A stretch of DNA of 64,000 nucleotides, taken from positions 558,001 through 622,000 of the forward strand of contig JAGYIL010000001.1 of the NCBI GenBank assembly GCA_018402545.1. Direction: 5' to 3'. Shown here in pieces: positions 45,772 through 61,253 of this stretch (its first letter is position 1; the number at the start of each line of letters is the position of its first letter). Made by a program: the position numbers and the translations under genes. A model generated the notes under the pieces. The model saw only the letters and a program-made list of their open reading frames with translations. It was not told where the DNA came from and ran no database searches. The DNA comes from Saccharospirillum sp. (GTDB taxonomy: Bacteria > Pseudomonadota > Gammaproteobacteria > Pseudomonadales > Natronospirillaceae).

Positions 45772-47979
45772 GTGAAACCAATGAATTTGAAAAATATTAT
45801 TAAGAAGTACACATTACCGCTGGTCCTGATGACCTGGTGCAGCAGCGCTCTGGCTGTATCACTTACAGATTTTCAGGCCCTGGCATTGTCGGGAGACCGA
45901 ACTCAGCTGGAGTTGACGTTCGATGGTCCGGCTCCCACACCGGTGGGCTATAGCATTGAGAATCCCGCAAGAATCTCACTGGATTTCCGGGACACAGACA
46001 GCCTACTGGACAGCCGTTATGTTCAGATAGGTACCGGAAATACTCGAAATGCTGCCATCGTTTCGTCGGGTGGGCGTACCCGTATTGTACTTAGCCTGTC
46101 TTCTCTGGTGCCTTATGCTACAGCTGTGTCGGGTAACACGGTCCGGATCGTTGTCGGTGAAGGTGCAGAAAATGTGCTGGGGTCCGCCTCAAGTCAGTCG
46201 AGCAGTAGTGCTGCGCAGCCAGTGGCAAGTGTTCAGCCAACGTCGAATACGAATGGTTCGTCGACTACCCAAGCCAGCCGTACCGCTAATAATGAGCGGT
46301 CTGAACTGGTAAATGTAGATTTTCGTCGGTCTGAAGAAGGTACCGGGCAGGTTATTCTTGAGTTTTCGAACAACAATGCGCGCACCGACATAATTGAACG
46401 CGGCGGCTCTATTGTCGTAGAGCTGGAAGATTTCGATGTTCCCCGCGAATTGCGCCGGCGTCTGGATGTCGTTGATTTCGCGACGTCCGTCCATTACATC
46501 AACGTTTATCGGGACGATGAAAATGGCATCGTAGAACTGGAGTTGGACGGTGCCTTCGATTACCTGGCCTACCAGACCGATAACCGTATGACAATTGATG
46601 TTCAAACGGTTACCCCGGCTGAAGCACAGGCACGTCAGGAAGCACAGTTCCCCTACAGCGGCGACCGTCTGTCGCTGAGCTTTCAGGATATTGAAGTACG
46701 TAACGTACTGCAGCTGATCGCCGATTATGTTGGCCTTAACCTGGTCGCTTCGGACTCCATCTCCGGAAACATTACGCTGCGGTTGCAGAACGTACCCTGG
46801 GACCAGGCGCTCGATTTGGTGCTTAAAACCAAAGGGCTCGATAAACGTCAGACCGGTAACGTATTGTTGGTCGGCCCTGCACAGGAAATCGCCGAGCGCG
46901 AACGTCTTGAGCTTGAGTCGCAACAGCAGGCTGAACAGCTGGCGCCGCTGGTAACCGAGTTTGTTCAAATCAATTACGCCCGGGCAGCTGATATTCTAGA
47001 AGTACTGCGAACCGGTGCCGGAGGGGCAGGTGCTGATTCTGAAGGTACTACCGAGGAAGGTGGTGCAGAAAGTTCGCAGGGTCGGTCCGCATCCGGGTTC
47101 TTATCCAGCCGCGGTTCCGCATCAGCCGATACCCGAACCAATACACTGATCATTCGCGACACTGCCAGCAATCTCGACCGCATGCGGGAAGCGATTGCGA
47201 TATTCGACCGTCCCGTCAGGCAGGTATTGATTGAGGCGCGCGTTGTAGCAGCCCGTACTTCTGTTGGTAAAGAACTGGGTATTCGCTGGGGTGGTAACGT
47301 GAACTCTGGCGGTAACTTCCCACCGGTGGTTGCCTCGGGCTCCCTGGATTCCACCAGCAGCATCAGCGAGGATCTGTTCAATTCCGACGGTACCTCATAT
47401 ACCCAGTCCTATCCGGATGCGCTGGCAGTTAACCTGCCTGCAGGTGGTAACGCCAGCTCCTTTGCCATAGGTGTAGCAGCATTTGATTATGCGCTGGATC
47501 TAGAATTGTCGGCGCTGGAAACCCGAGGGTCGGCAGAGGTTGTGTCGCAGCCGAAAATTGTGACTTCCGACGGACAGGAAGCCTACATCATCTCGGGTCA
47601 GTCCATTCCGTTCCAGGGCGCAGAGGGTGAAACCATTTTCCGTGATGCTGGTCTGTCATTGCGAGTAACGCCGCAAATCACACCGGATAACCGTGTCGTA
47701 CTTGATCTGGTTGTTACCCAGGATTCTCTGGCAGCGGGTGGTAATGCCATTGATACCAACTCGGTGACGACACAGGTTCTGGTCAATAATGGGGATACGC
47801 TTGTGCTGGGTGGCGTATACCGGACAGAGAGTGTAACCACGATTGACAAGACCCCGTTGTTGGGTGACTTGCCAGTATTGGGTACCCTGTTCAAGCGAAC
47901 CAGTACGTCCGAAGAAAAAACCGAATTGTTGATCTTTATTACGCCGAAGTTGGTGCAAGAAGGATTGGCCGCTAACTGA
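45772..47979 (+). CDS. pilQ: Type IV pilus secretin PilQ
   Basis: 735 residues. A signal peptide ends near ALA-V (about residue 28). AMIN domains that bind peptidoglycan occupy the first 280 residues, then the secretin N0/N1 domains (LSLSFQDIEVRNVLQLIADY onward) and the outer-membrane secretin ring, ending in TELLIFITPKLV. It forms the pore through which the pilus leaves the cell. The start is GTG at 45772 or the ATG three codons on. Confidence 0.96.
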   Translation: MKPMNLKNIIKKYTLPLVLMTWCSSALAVSLTDFQALALSGDRTQLELTFDGPAPTPVGYSIENPARISLDFRDTDSLLDSRYVQIGTGNTRNAAIVSSGGRTRIVLSLSSLVPYATAVSGNTVRIVVGEGAENVLGSASSQSSSSAAQPVASVQPTSNTNGSSTTQASRTANNERSELVNVDFRRSEEGTGQVILEFSNNNARTDIIERGGSIVVELEDFDVPRELRRRLDVVDFATSVHYINVYRDDENGIVELELDGAFDYLAYQTDNRMTIDVQTVTPAEAQARQEAQFPYSGDRLSLSFQDIEVRNVLQLIADYVGLNLVASDSISGNITLRLQNVPWDQALDLVLKTKGLDKRQTGNVLLVGPAQEIAERERLELESQQQAEQLAPLVTEFVQINYARAADILEVLRTGAGGAGADSEGTTEEGGAESSQGRSASGFLSSRGSASADTRTNTLIIRDTASNLDRMREAIAIFDRPVRQVLIEARVVAARTSVGKELGIRWGGNVNSGGNFPPVVASGSLDSTSSISEDLFNSDGTSYTQSYPDALAVNLPAGGNASSFAIGVAAFDYALDLELSALETRGSAEVVSQPKIVTSDGQEAYIISGQSIPFQGAEGETIFRDAGLSLRVTPQITPDNRVVLDLVVTQDSLAAGGNAIDTNSVTTQVLVNNGDTLVLGGVYRTESVTTIDKTPLLGDLPVLGTLFKRTSTSEEKTELLIFITPKLVQEGLAAN

Positions 47980-47988
47980 TGTGAATTG

Positions 47989-48528
47989 ATGTCATCTGGA
48001 AGAGTCATTCTTATCGGGCCGATGGGCGCTGGAAAGAGCACCATCGGCCGTTTGCTGTCTGAGCAACTGGGCCTGGCCTTTGTCGATTCCGACAAAGAAA
48101 TTGAAGAGCGCTCTGGAGCCAATATTCCCTGGATATTTGATCTGGAGGGAGAGGCTGGCTTTCGCGATCGGGAGAGCCAGGTTCTGGTCGACCTGGTTGC
48201 AGAGCCTCCTCAGGTTCTGGCAACGGGGGGCGGTGCGATCCTCAGTGAAAAGAACCGGTCATTGTTGCGCTCGGCCGGTATTGTGGTTTATCTGAAAACA
48301 TCGGTTGCCCAACAACTGGTGCGCACTGCAAAAGACCGGAATCGCCCTTTGTTGCAGAACGCCAACCCCCGCCAGGTGCTCAAGCAAATGGCGCAGCTGC
48401 GCAACCCTCTCTATGAAGCAACTGCGCACATCATGGTCGACACCAACGGGCACAGTACTCGCTCAGTCGTGCGCGATATCCTTCGACAACTGAAAGCACT
48501 GGATACTGCCTATGAAACTAACCGTTGA
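47989..48528 (+). CDS. aroK: Shikimate kinase
   Basis: 179 residues. Walker A GPMGAGKSTIGR near the start, the shikimate-binding DSDKEIE and the FRDRES and ATGGGAI segments are complete. It phosphorylates shikimate in aromatic amino-acid synthesis. The ATG at 47989 is preferred over a TTG one codon upstream. Its end overlaps aroB by 17 bases. Placement after pilQ is as in Pseudomonas. Confidence 0.96.
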   Translation: MSSGRVILIGPMGAGKSTIGRLLSEQLGLAFVDSDKEIEERSGANIPWIFDLEGEAGFRDRESQVLVDLVAEPPQVLATGGGAILSEKNRSLLRSAGIVVYLKTSVAQQLVRTAKDRNRPLLQNANPRQVLKQMAQLRNPLYEATAHIMVDTNGHSTRSVVRDILRQLKALDTAYETNR

Positions 48529-49603
48529 GCTGGGTGACCGCAGCTACCCGATTCTGATTCAACCTGGCTGCCTGCAAGATGCCTCGGTATGGGACGACTG
48601 CGTTGCGCATACTGAGGTGGTCATTGTCACTAACGAGGTGGTCGCACCGTTATATCTTGACGCCGTTAAAGCGGGCCTCGACAAGCCAGGGCGACGGCTG
48701 CTTACCCTGGTTTTACCAGACGGTGAAGCCCACAAGAACCAGGCAACCCTGACCCGGATCTATGACTTCCTGCTTCAGAACAATCTAAGCCGAAAAGCGG
48801 TGTTGGTGGCACTAGGAGGGGGTGTGATCGGTGATATGACCGGTTACGCTGCCGCAACCTATCAGCGTGGTGTTGATTTTGTCCAGGTACCTACCACGCT
48901 TTTGTCTCAGGTCGACTCTTCGGTTGGAGGCAAGACTGGCATCAATCATCCGCTCGGGAAAAACATGATCGGTGCCTTTAAACAACCTGTTGCCGTTCTC
49001 ATTGATCCAACCGTACTTACAACCTTGCCCGGGCGGGAGCTGTCAGCTGGCCTGGCAGAAGTGATCAAGTATGGGTTAATAGGTGACGCAGACTTCTTTG
49101 GCTGGCTCGAACAGTCCATGACTGATCTGATGGCTAATGATTCTGCAGCTATCAGTGAAGCAATCTACCAATCCTGCGCCGCGAAAGCACGCATCGTAGC
49201 CGCGGATGAGACGGAGCAGGGGCTGCGTGCAACGCTGAACCTTGGTCATACGTTTGGTCATGCCATTGAAGCGGAAATGGGGTATGGGACCTGGTTGCAC
49301 GGCGAAGCAGTGGGCGCAGGTATGGTCATGGCCTGTTCGATGAGCAAACGATTGGGCTGGATCCGCGACGATGTCTTAACGCGCGCACTGACGCTCATTG
49401 GCCAGGCTGGCTTACCGGTCGAGGTGCCTGCAAAAATGACCCCGGATTCATTCATGACACATATGGCTCGCGACAAAAAGGTCGAGTCGGGACAGCTTCG
49501 TCTGGTGTTGCTGACTGGCCTGGGCCAGGCTGTGGTAACCGCCAATTTTCCACCGGAAGCGCTTGCTGAAACGTTGAAGGAAGCCTGCGACGGGTTAACC
49601 TGA
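48512..49603 (+). CDS. aroB: 3-dehydroquinate synthase
   Basis: 363 residues. The NAD-binding glycine loop (ALGGGVIGDMTGYAAATYQRG, over about 110-130) and the metal-binding E and H residues (LAEVIKYG, NLGHTFGHAIE, WLHGEAVGAG) are all present. It closes DAHP to 3-dehydroquinate, the second step of the shikimate pathway. The gene overlaps aroK. Confidence 0.97.
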   Translation: MKLTVELGDRSYPILIQPGCLQDASVWDDCVAHTEVVIVTNEVVAPLYLDAVKAGLDKPGRRLLTLVLPDGEAHKNQATLTRIYDFLLQNNLSRKAVLVALGGGVIGDMTGYAAATYQRGVDFVQVPTTLLSQVDSSVGGKTGINHPLGKNMIGAFKQPVAVLIDPTVLTTLPGRELSAGLAEVIKYGLIGDADFFGWLEQSMTDLMANDSAAISEAIYQSCAAKARIVAADETEQGLRATLNLGHTFGHAIEAEMGYGTWLHGEAVGAGMVMACSMSKRLGWIRDDVLTRALTLIGQAGLPVEVPAKMTPDSFMTHMARDKKVESGQLRLVLLTGLGQAVVTANFPPEALAETLKEACDGLT

Positions 49604-49685
49604 AAGCTCTTGGCCAGACTTGCGGAAAGGCGTATTCACTGAGGCTTTACAAAGTCGCTGGACAGTGCTGAAGTGAGTCGGTTTA

Positions 49686-51188
49686 ATGAATGTACGTTCA
49701 GGACCGGTACCCTTTATGCAGGATATGCCCGATCAAACCCAGCGCATGCTCGACTATTATGGGCTGGCACGAGATCCGTTCGGCGAGGATGTCGATGCAG
49801 CCGTGTTTAGCGGTGTCGCTGAACGCTCCGATACCGTTGAACAGCTCAAGCACCTGCTGACCTTCAGCCCACAGGACTGCCTGATGATGGCTCCTGCCGA
49901 GGGTGGCAAGCGGCATCTGGCGCGTGAAGTGCTGCGACGTTTTGATGATGAGTGGCGTGTCGCCTGGCTGGATGCAGGCAGTGCCAGTCAGTTAGACCTT
50001 ATTTGCCGTGAATTGATTGGTCAGCTTGGATTGGGTTTGCGGGTCGATTCCGATACTGCCTCTTTGTTTCGTAATATTGCCGATGCCGTTGCCCAGCGCA
50101 CCGCCGATGGCGAAAATTTTCTGATGATTGTAGAACACGCTGATCGCTGGAGTGGCGAAGTGCAATCCTGGGTGCAATCATTGCACACCCTGGCGACCCA
50201 GCCAGATTTGCGTATTCGTCAACTGTGGCTGGCTGAGTCGGCAACGGCTATAGAACAGGCTGGAAACGATGAGCTTTGGTTTGTGCTGGTGCTTGAGGCG
50301 TTTTCTGAAGCCGATGCCGCCGGGTATTTGCGAGACCGCTTTGCCGCTGCAGGGCATCTCGACGCCGTTCCGATCGATACTCGCGATATTGCCCGGCTGA
50401 ACGATCTGGCGCACGGCCTGCCCGGGCATTTGAATCAGGTAGTGAGTGATTACCTGATCGCAGGCACCTTCAAGACCACGGAACGCCAGCAAGGTTTTCC
50501 GCTAACTCACCTGATTGCTGGTTCGGCTGTGGTGACTCTGCTGGTGCTGGTTTTTCTCTACAGCCGGGGAGGGGACGAGCCGGTGCCGGCAGGGGCGCTT
50601 AGAGAACCCGACACCCAGGTTGCAACAGCAAACTCCGAAGTGCAACAGAGATTGGCAGAGGCCGTTGCACGAGTTGAGGCGCGGCAGCAGGACGCGACCG
50701 TAAACGCAGATGACGCACCGACGCCTGCCGACGCACCGCCTGTTCCCGTGACCGAGCCTCCGGCTGCCCCTGCCCGGGAAGAACCCCCCGCTGAGCCGGA
50801 CAGTGCACCTGAGCCAGAGGACAACACTCCGGTGCCTGAGCCCGCCCCGGAACCAGCTGCACCGGAACCCACCACTGCGGCTGCCGCAGACGCACTGCCC
50901 AATTGGCTGGCTGCGGCCAGTGACTCCCAGTATTCATTGCAATTACTGGGTGTTAGGGATCGCGCCGCCATTGTACGCCTGATTGAAGACCAGGCAGATC
51001 CAGACCAGTTCGGTATTGTAACCACCCAACTGGACAGCCGGCCCTGGCACGTGCTGGTTTATGGGTTGTACCCCGATTCAGCAACCGCGAGAGCGGATAT
51101 TCCCAACCTCCCAGACGATTTTTCCGGCCAGTCTCCCTGGGCGAGAAATGTGGCCGATTTAAAAGCAACCGCTATTCAGAACAACTAA
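49686..51188 (+). CDS. damX: DamX-like AAA/SPOR cell-division protein
   Basis: 500 residues. A cytoplasmic AAA-like N-terminus (about 20-265) precedes one TM segment (about 276-295), a long proline, glutamate and alanine-rich periplasmic linker and a C-terminal SPOR domain (about 415-495: YSLQLLGVRDRAAIVRL). The Walker A position reads APAEGGKRHL, lacking the usual GxGKT, so ATP hydrolysis is doubtful. SPOR domains send the protein to septal peptidoglycan. It sits between aroB and gltB, as damX follows aroB in many gammaproteobacteria. Confidence 0.86.
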   Translation: MNVRSGPVPFMQDMPDQTQRMLDYYGLARDPFGEDVDAAVFSGVAERSDTVEQLKHLLTFSPQDCLMMAPAEGGKRHLAREVLRRFDDEWRVAWLDAGSASQLDLICRELIGQLGLGLRVDSDTASLFRNIADAVAQRTADGENFLMIVEHADRWSGEVQSWVQSLHTLATQPDLRIRQLWLAESATAIEQAGNDELWFVLVLEAFSEADAAGYLRDRFAAAGHLDAVPIDTRDIARLNDLAHGLPGHLNQVVSDYLIAGTFKTTERQQGFPLTHLIAGSAVVTLLVLVFLYSRGGDEPVPAGALREPDTQVATANSEVQQRLAEAVARVEARQQDATVNADDAPTPADAPPVPVTEPPAAPAREEPPAEPDSAPEPEDNTPVPEPAPEPAAPEPTTAAAADALPNWLAAASDSQYSLQLLGVRDRAAIVRLIEDQADPDQFGIVTTQLDSRPWHVLVYGLYPDSATARADIPNLPDDFSGQSPWARNVADLKATAIQNN

Positions 51189-51202
51189 TTTTCAAGCTTT
51201 AC

Positions 51203-51225
51203 GTCGCTTCTTTCACTGAAGCGAC
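51203..51225 (+). terminator. Hairpin after damX
   Basis: GTCGCTTC and GAAGCGAC form a perfect 8-bp stem with a 7-base loop, 14 bases beyond the damX stop, followed by TAATTTA. The T-run is poor, so termination may be partial. Confidence 0.5.
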
Positions 51226-51390
51226 TAATTTACCCTCCTATTATACCGTTATAATTTGTGAAGTCGCTTTGGCTCAGTAGACTCAGCCGCAGATTCAGTC
51301 GTTCATAAGGCGGGTTGAAGGCTGGCAGGGGTTGATAAAGTAACCTGCCGTTCGCCAAAGCCGGGCAACCCTCCCTGAGCAGATCAGCAT

Positions 51391-51458
51391 GAACACCGGC
51401 ATAGCCAGCCGTGTAAGTGGGAACCCTTGGGATTCCTCACCCCTGGCGGCCGGTGTTC
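51391..51458 (+). promoter_or_regulatory. Structured leader upstream of gltB
   Basis: GAACACCGGC (51391-51400) pairs perfectly with GCCGGTGTTC (51449-51458). Inside, GCCAG pairs with CTGGC, and the top is a hairpin of GTGGGAACCC with GGGATTCCTCAC (ten pairs with two single-base bulges). The structure ends 21 bases before the gltB ATG, next to the ribosome binding site. It lacks the features of the dispersed palindromic elements. It may be a translation-controlling leader; no known riboswitch was recognised. A TATAAT at 51250-51255 could be the -10 element of the transcript. Confidence 0.5.
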
Positions 51459-51479
51459 CCCGATAAGAAGAGAGTCACT

Positions 51480-57415
<5,936 letters not shown>

Positions 57416-57435
57416 CCTGAGTCTTAAATCTGGAA

Positions 57436-57463
57436 AAAACGGCGTTTTACGCCGTTTTTTTTT
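57436..57463 (+). terminator. Intrinsic terminator of gltBD
   Basis: AAAACGGCG and CGCCGTTTT form a 9-bp stem with a 5-base loop, ending in nine Ts. Confidence 0.93.
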
Positions 57464-57490
57464 GATTGCAGCGCCCGGTAAGATTATCTT
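57462..57490 (+). promoter_or_regulatory. Possible promoter of the lipoprotein gene
   Basis: TTGATT (57462-57467) and TATCTT (57485-57490) are 17 bases apart and directly follow the gltBD terminator, about 44 bases before the start at 57534. Confidence 0.4.
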
Positions 57491-57533
57491 AGGCCTTACA
57501 GTCACTATACAAAGCCCGGATGGAGCTCCTCTG

Positions 57534-59381
57534 ATGTTCGATAAAAAAGTAGGGATGGCCTTGTTGCTGTCATTAGCCCTGGTTGCCTGTGATGGCGATG
57601 GATATGGAAGTGATGATAACGACGGTGATACTGGCGGTGGTGATACCGGTGGAGGCGATACCGGCGGCGATACTGGGGGTGGAAATGACAACACACCGGT
57701 GAACCTGACAATTGGTACTGGTGAAGGCGGCAGCTTCCTGGAAGGTGCATTGGCTATTTCTATCGATACATTAAGTGCCGGAGGTTCAACGGAAATACGC
57801 GTCAACGTTGTAGATGAAAACAGTAGTAATGCGTTGTATACCGCTGAATCAGTATCGGTTGAATTTTCTTCTCAATGTTCAAGTATAACGCCAGCAAGAG
57901 CCTCATTCAGTCCGGCAACTGCTACTGGACAGGGAACCATCAGTACAACCTATACCGCGGAAGGCTGCCGGGGTGAAGACACCGTTACCGCCCGGGTAAG
58001 TACATCAAGTGGATCAGCCACAGCAGCAGGAACCGTGACTGTTGAAGGAATTGAGGTTGGTTCTATTACTGGCGCAACACCAGAATTTTCTACGATTGGG
58101 ATATTGGGTTTTGGCACTGAAGGCAGGCCAACGACAACTCGAGTACCCTTTATTGTCCGTGATTTGCACGGTGCTCCTGTGGGTAATCAGGATGTGACAT
58201 TTAATATTGAAAACCCAATTGGAGGTGTTCAGCTCACCAAAGATACTGGAACAACCAACTCTGCTGGCGAAGTCTATGCTATTGCGCAAAGCGGAACGGT
58301 TAATACTACGTTTAAGGTATCGGCAACTACCGAGGTATTAGATTCCCTTGGCGAACCTACTGGTGAGTTCATCTCTACTGAAAACCCCTATGATATTACT
58401 GTTAACTCTGGCCTTCCAATGTCTCATTGGATTACTTTTGGACCGGAAACCTTGAATCCTACGGATGCATGGGGCGAGTTTGGCGTCGATGTTGCGCTTA
58501 GCTTCATAGTAAGTGATAGAACTGGTGGGCCAGCTGCTGAAGGTTCTGTGTTTAGCTTGAAAACTAACGCTGGTCAGGTAGTTGGTGAGAATGGTGGCCC
58601 AGTAGAAAGCTGTGTTGTAGTAGGTGGTCGTTGCTCACTGACGTGGACCAGTGCAAACCCTTGGCCTAGTGACGGCGGGGTAAGAGTACTCGCATTCACG
58701 CGTGGAGATGAGTACTTTATCGATGAAAATGGCAACGGCGCCTATGATGAAGGCGAGTATTTCTGCCCACTGCCTGAACCGTATCTCGATTCCAATAATA
58801 ATGGAGCCTATGATTTAGGTGAGAATTTTGTAGACGGTAGCAGTACGGGCACGTCGGGAACTTGGGATGATGTACCTGCACAATTTGCTAATTGCTGGTC
58901 AAGAGTCAACTTTGTGACCAATGAAAGTGAAGCTGCCGCGCTCGGGCTGTATTCCGACGGGACTGGGGCAATTAAATATCGTGGTTCTAGTTGTACTCAA
59001 GTAGCTCGTGACAATGGTCATTGTGATGAGCTGACGTATATTGGTGTTGACCTTGGAATGATCCTAAGTCGTCCATTCCTGACTATCTCAGATCCTGGAA
59101 ACGTTGACCTTACAGTTTCCACGGATCCTGTTACATTTACAGTTTCAGATGATCTTGGCAATATCCCTGCGGTGGGGACCGACTTGAGTGACATTACCTG
59201 CGAAGAAGTAGAGGCGGAAGTGATTAACCCCCCAGATGGGGCTGTCACCAACACTTATAGAAGCCCTGGGACTGGATTTGATTATCAAGTTAGGTTCACA
59301 CCCGCTGACGGTGGAGTCAGCCCAGGGTCATGCATACTGAGAGCGGGTAATGCTTTGCGTCAAGTGGACGTTATTTTCTAA
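57534..59381 (+). CDS. Unrecognised lipoprotein with Ig-like and calcium-loop-like segments
   Basis: 615 residues. The signal peptide ends in LVAC with lipidated C19; Asp follows at +2, an inner-membrane retention signal in enterics. A Gly-Asp-Thr repeat linker (GGGDTGG type, about 32-50) follows. Beta-rich segments resembling bacterial Ig-like domains come next. Two calcium-loop-like motifs lie near 397-408 (DENGNGAYDEGE) and 419-430 (DSNNNGAYDLGE). Several cysteines could form disulfides. GGAG precedes the ATG. By eye the gene is richer in A and T than its neighbours, suggesting fast change or transfer. Function unknown; an envelope or surface role is inferred. Confidence 0.8.
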   Translation: MFDKKVGMALLLSLALVACDGDGYGSDDNDGDTGGGDTGGGDTGGDTGGGNDNTPVNLTIGTGEGGSFLEGALAISIDTLSAGGSTEIRVNVVDENSSNALYTAESVSVEFSSQCSSITPARASFSPATATGQGTISTTYTAEGCRGEDTVTARVSTSSGSATAAGTVTVEGIEVGSITGATPEFSTIGILGFGTEGRPTTTRVPFIVRDLHGAPVGNQDVTFNIENPIGGVQLTKDTGTTNSAGEVYAIAQSGTVNTTFKVSATTEVLDSLGEPTGEFISTENPYDITVNSGLPMSHWITFGPETLNPTDAWGEFGVDVALSFIVSDRTGGPAAEGSVFSLKTNAGQVVGENGGPVESCVVVGGRCSLTWTSANPWPSDGGVRVLAFTRGDEYFIDENGNGAYDEGEYFCPLPEPYLDSNNNGAYDLGENFVDGSSTGTSGTWDDVPAQFANCWSRVNFVTNESEAAALGLYSDGTGAIKYRGSSCTQVARDNGHCDELTYIGVDLGMILSRPFLTISDPGNVDLTVSTDPVTFTVSDDLGNIPAVGTDLSDITCEEVEAEVINPPDGAVTNTYRSPGTGFDYQVRFTPADGGVSPGSCILRAGNALRQVDVIF

Positions 59382-59407
59382 CAATGTTTTTTTGACTTTT
59401 TAAGATC

Positions 59408-59434
59408 GTCCCCCGGACACTGTTTCTGGGGGAC
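59408..59434. terminator. Hairpin between convergent lipoprotein gene and acpH
   Basis: GTCCCCC and GGGGGAC form a perfect 7-bp stem with a 13-base loop. It lies between converging genes. T-runs are weak on both sides, so its strength as a terminator is uncertain. Confidence 0.5.
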
Positions 59435-59437
59435 GTG

Positions 59438-60007
59438 TTATTTGTTCGAAAGAATTCGCGAATTTAGGTAGGTGTCGATAGCATTCCTTTTATTTGACCC
59501 TTGCTCAATCGCCCAATACCCCCAAGCCTCCATAGAATCGTTAAACCGAATTCTTCTAGACATTCCCCCCAATGCTTTTACCAAATGTTCTGGCTCCTTG
59601 TACGCCACCAGCCAGTCATCCCTTTGCATAAAATACAACGTTCTTTCCATCCGCTCTGACAGAAGTAGTGCCTTGAACTGATTTGCAAGCCGATATCGTT
59701 GCTGAGTGAACTCAGCCAAGGGTTCATCATGGTAGTCAGTCCAATGCTTCGCCAGATGATGATCAATTAACATGTCCACAACTATAGGCGTGGTCTTACG
59801 CAATTTTGGCCGCAAGGCAACTCTTAGCGGTTCGAGCAGCGGCGTACTATCGGTCAATCTGTCGATGTACTGGTGCCGGTCGAAATGAATCAAAAACTCT
59901 TTTGACACGGTGTTCGGATCGGGTCTTCGGGCGAAGTCGGGCCAGAGTGAGCCGATCAGGGCGTCGGGGGTTGGGTCTGAAAACAGCCAGTGGCCCAGAA
60001 AATTCAC
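59438..60007 (-). CDS. acpH: Acyl carrier protein phosphodiesterase (AcpH family)
   Basis: 189 residues, near the length of E. coli AcpH. The start MNFLGH, the metal-site aspartate in SLWPDF, and the VDMLIDHHLAKHW segment match the family's HD-like catalytic residues. The enzyme would remove 4'-phosphopantetheine from holo-ACP. The usual GNLL(A/G)DF motif reads GSLWPDF here, but the aspartate is kept. Divergent from hemE. Confidence 0.85.
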   Translation of the reverse strand: MNFLGHWLFSDPTPDALIGSLWPDFARRPDPNTVSKEFLIHFDRHQYIDRLTDSTPLLEPLRVALRPKLRKTTPIVVDMLIDHHLAKHWTDYHDEPLAEFTQQRYRLANQFKALLLSERMERTLYFMQRDDWLVAYKEPEHLVKALGGMSRRIRFNDSMEAWGYWAIEQGSNKRNAIDTYLNSRILSNK

Positions 60008-60073
60008 GCGGGCTCCTTCATCAAAGTCTTAAGGGTACGCTGCCAGTGTATCACCAAAGTTAAGCACCTGAAT

Positions 60074-60102
60074 TCGTCAGTGGCGGTGGCTATGCGTATA
60101 AT
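60074..60102 (+). promoter_or_regulatory. Promoter of hemE
   Basis: TCGTCA (60074-60079) and a perfect TATAAT (60097-60102) are 17 bases apart, about 30 bases before the ATG at 60133. Confidence 0.65.
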
Positions 60103-60132
60103 GCGCCCACTTTTTCTACAGGATCTACCGCC

Positions 60133-61197
60133 ATGGCTGAACTGACCAATGATCGCTTCCTGCGCGCCCTTATGCGCGAACCCACTGACCGCACGCCGGT
60201 ATGGATGATGCGCCAGGCCGGGCGGTATTTGCCGGAGTACCGGGCTTCGCGGGCTGAGGCAGGCGATTTCCTCAGCCTGTGCAAGAACGCCGACTTCGCC
60301 TGTGAAGTCACCTTGCAGCCGCTGGAGCGGTACCCGCTGGATGCCGCCATCCTGTTTTCCGACATTCTCACCATTCCCGATGCCATGGGCCTCGGGCTCT
60401 ATTTCGAGACAGGTGAAGGCCCACGCTTCGAACGCACCGTGCGTACCATGGCCGATGTAGAAGCATTGCATAAGCCAAATATGGCGAGTGATCTGGGCTA
60501 TGTGATGAATGCCGTTAGTACCATTCGCGGTGCCCTGAATGGGCGAGTGCCACTGATTGGCTTTTCCGGTAGCCCCTGGACACTGGCGACTTACATGATC
60601 GAAGGCGGCAGCTCCAAGGATTTCCGTCACATCAAAGCCATGCTGTACAACGACCCGGATACCCTGCATGCGCTACTGACCCGCCTTGCCGATTCCGTCA
60701 CAGACTACCTGAATGCCCAGATCGAAGCGGGCGCTCAGGCCGTTCAGATTTTTGATACCTGGGGTGGCGCACTCGGCCACTCGGTCTATCCGACCTTCTC
60801 GCTGGATTACATGACTCGCATTGTGAAAGGCCTGAAACGGACCCATCAGGGTCGCAGAGTGCCGGTAATCCTCTTTACCAAAGGCGGTGGCCAGTGGCTG
60901 GAGTCGATGGCCGCGTCTGGCGCCGATGCGCTGGGTCTGGACTGGACGACGTCACTGGCCGATGCCCGGGCACGCGTCGGCGAGCAGGTTGCGTTGCAAG
61001 GCAATATGGACCCCTCAGTGCTCTATGCCTCACCGGACGGAATTCGGACCGAAGTCGAACGCATTCTGGCGGAGTATGGCAAAGGCTCAGGCCATGTTTT
61101 CAACCTTGGTCACGGCATTCACCAGTTTGTTGATCCTGACCATGCCGGTGCGTTTGTTGAAGCTGTGGTGGAATTGAGTCCTAAGTATCATCGGTAA
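60133..61197 (+). CDS. hemE: Uroporphyrinogen decarboxylase
   Basis: 354 residues. The substrate-binding N-terminus ([18 protein letters not shown], about 17-34), the catalytic aspartate in [12 protein letters not shown] and the [16 protein letters not shown] segment are complete. It removes four carboxyl groups from uroporphyrinogen III in haem synthesis. It has its own promoter and is followed by a palindromic element. Confidence 0.97.
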   Translation: MAELTNDRFLRALMREPTDRTPVWMMRQAGRYLPEYRASRAEAGDFLSLCKNADFACEVTLQPLERYPLDAAILFSDILTIPDAMGLGLYFETGEGPRFERTVRTMADVEALHKPNMASDLGYVMNAVSTIRGALNGRVPLIGFSGSPWTLATYMIEGGSSKDFRHIKAMLYNDPDTLHALLTRLADSVTDYLNAQIEAGAQAVQIFDTWGGALGHSVYPTFSLDYMTRIVKGLKRTHQGRRVPVILFTKGGGQWLESMAASGADALGLDWTTSLADARARVGEQVALQGNMDPSVLYASPDGIRTEVERILAEYGKGSGHVFNLGHGIHQFVDPDHAGAFVEAVVELSPKYHR

Positions 61198-61253
61198 CTT
61201 GTTTGCAGGCATCAAACCGCGGATTGTAGAGTATTGATGTGAGGGAAAGCTGA

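Noticed and set aside
51391-51458. Another copy of the dispersed palindromic element in front of gltB
   Set aside because: It lacks the TCGGCGT segment, the CCTAGG and the ATCCAT-type apices, so it is a different structure.
51417-51479. 21-codon N-terminal extension of GltB
   Set aside because: The region is part of the hairpin structure of the leader, and the family start matches the ATG at 51480.
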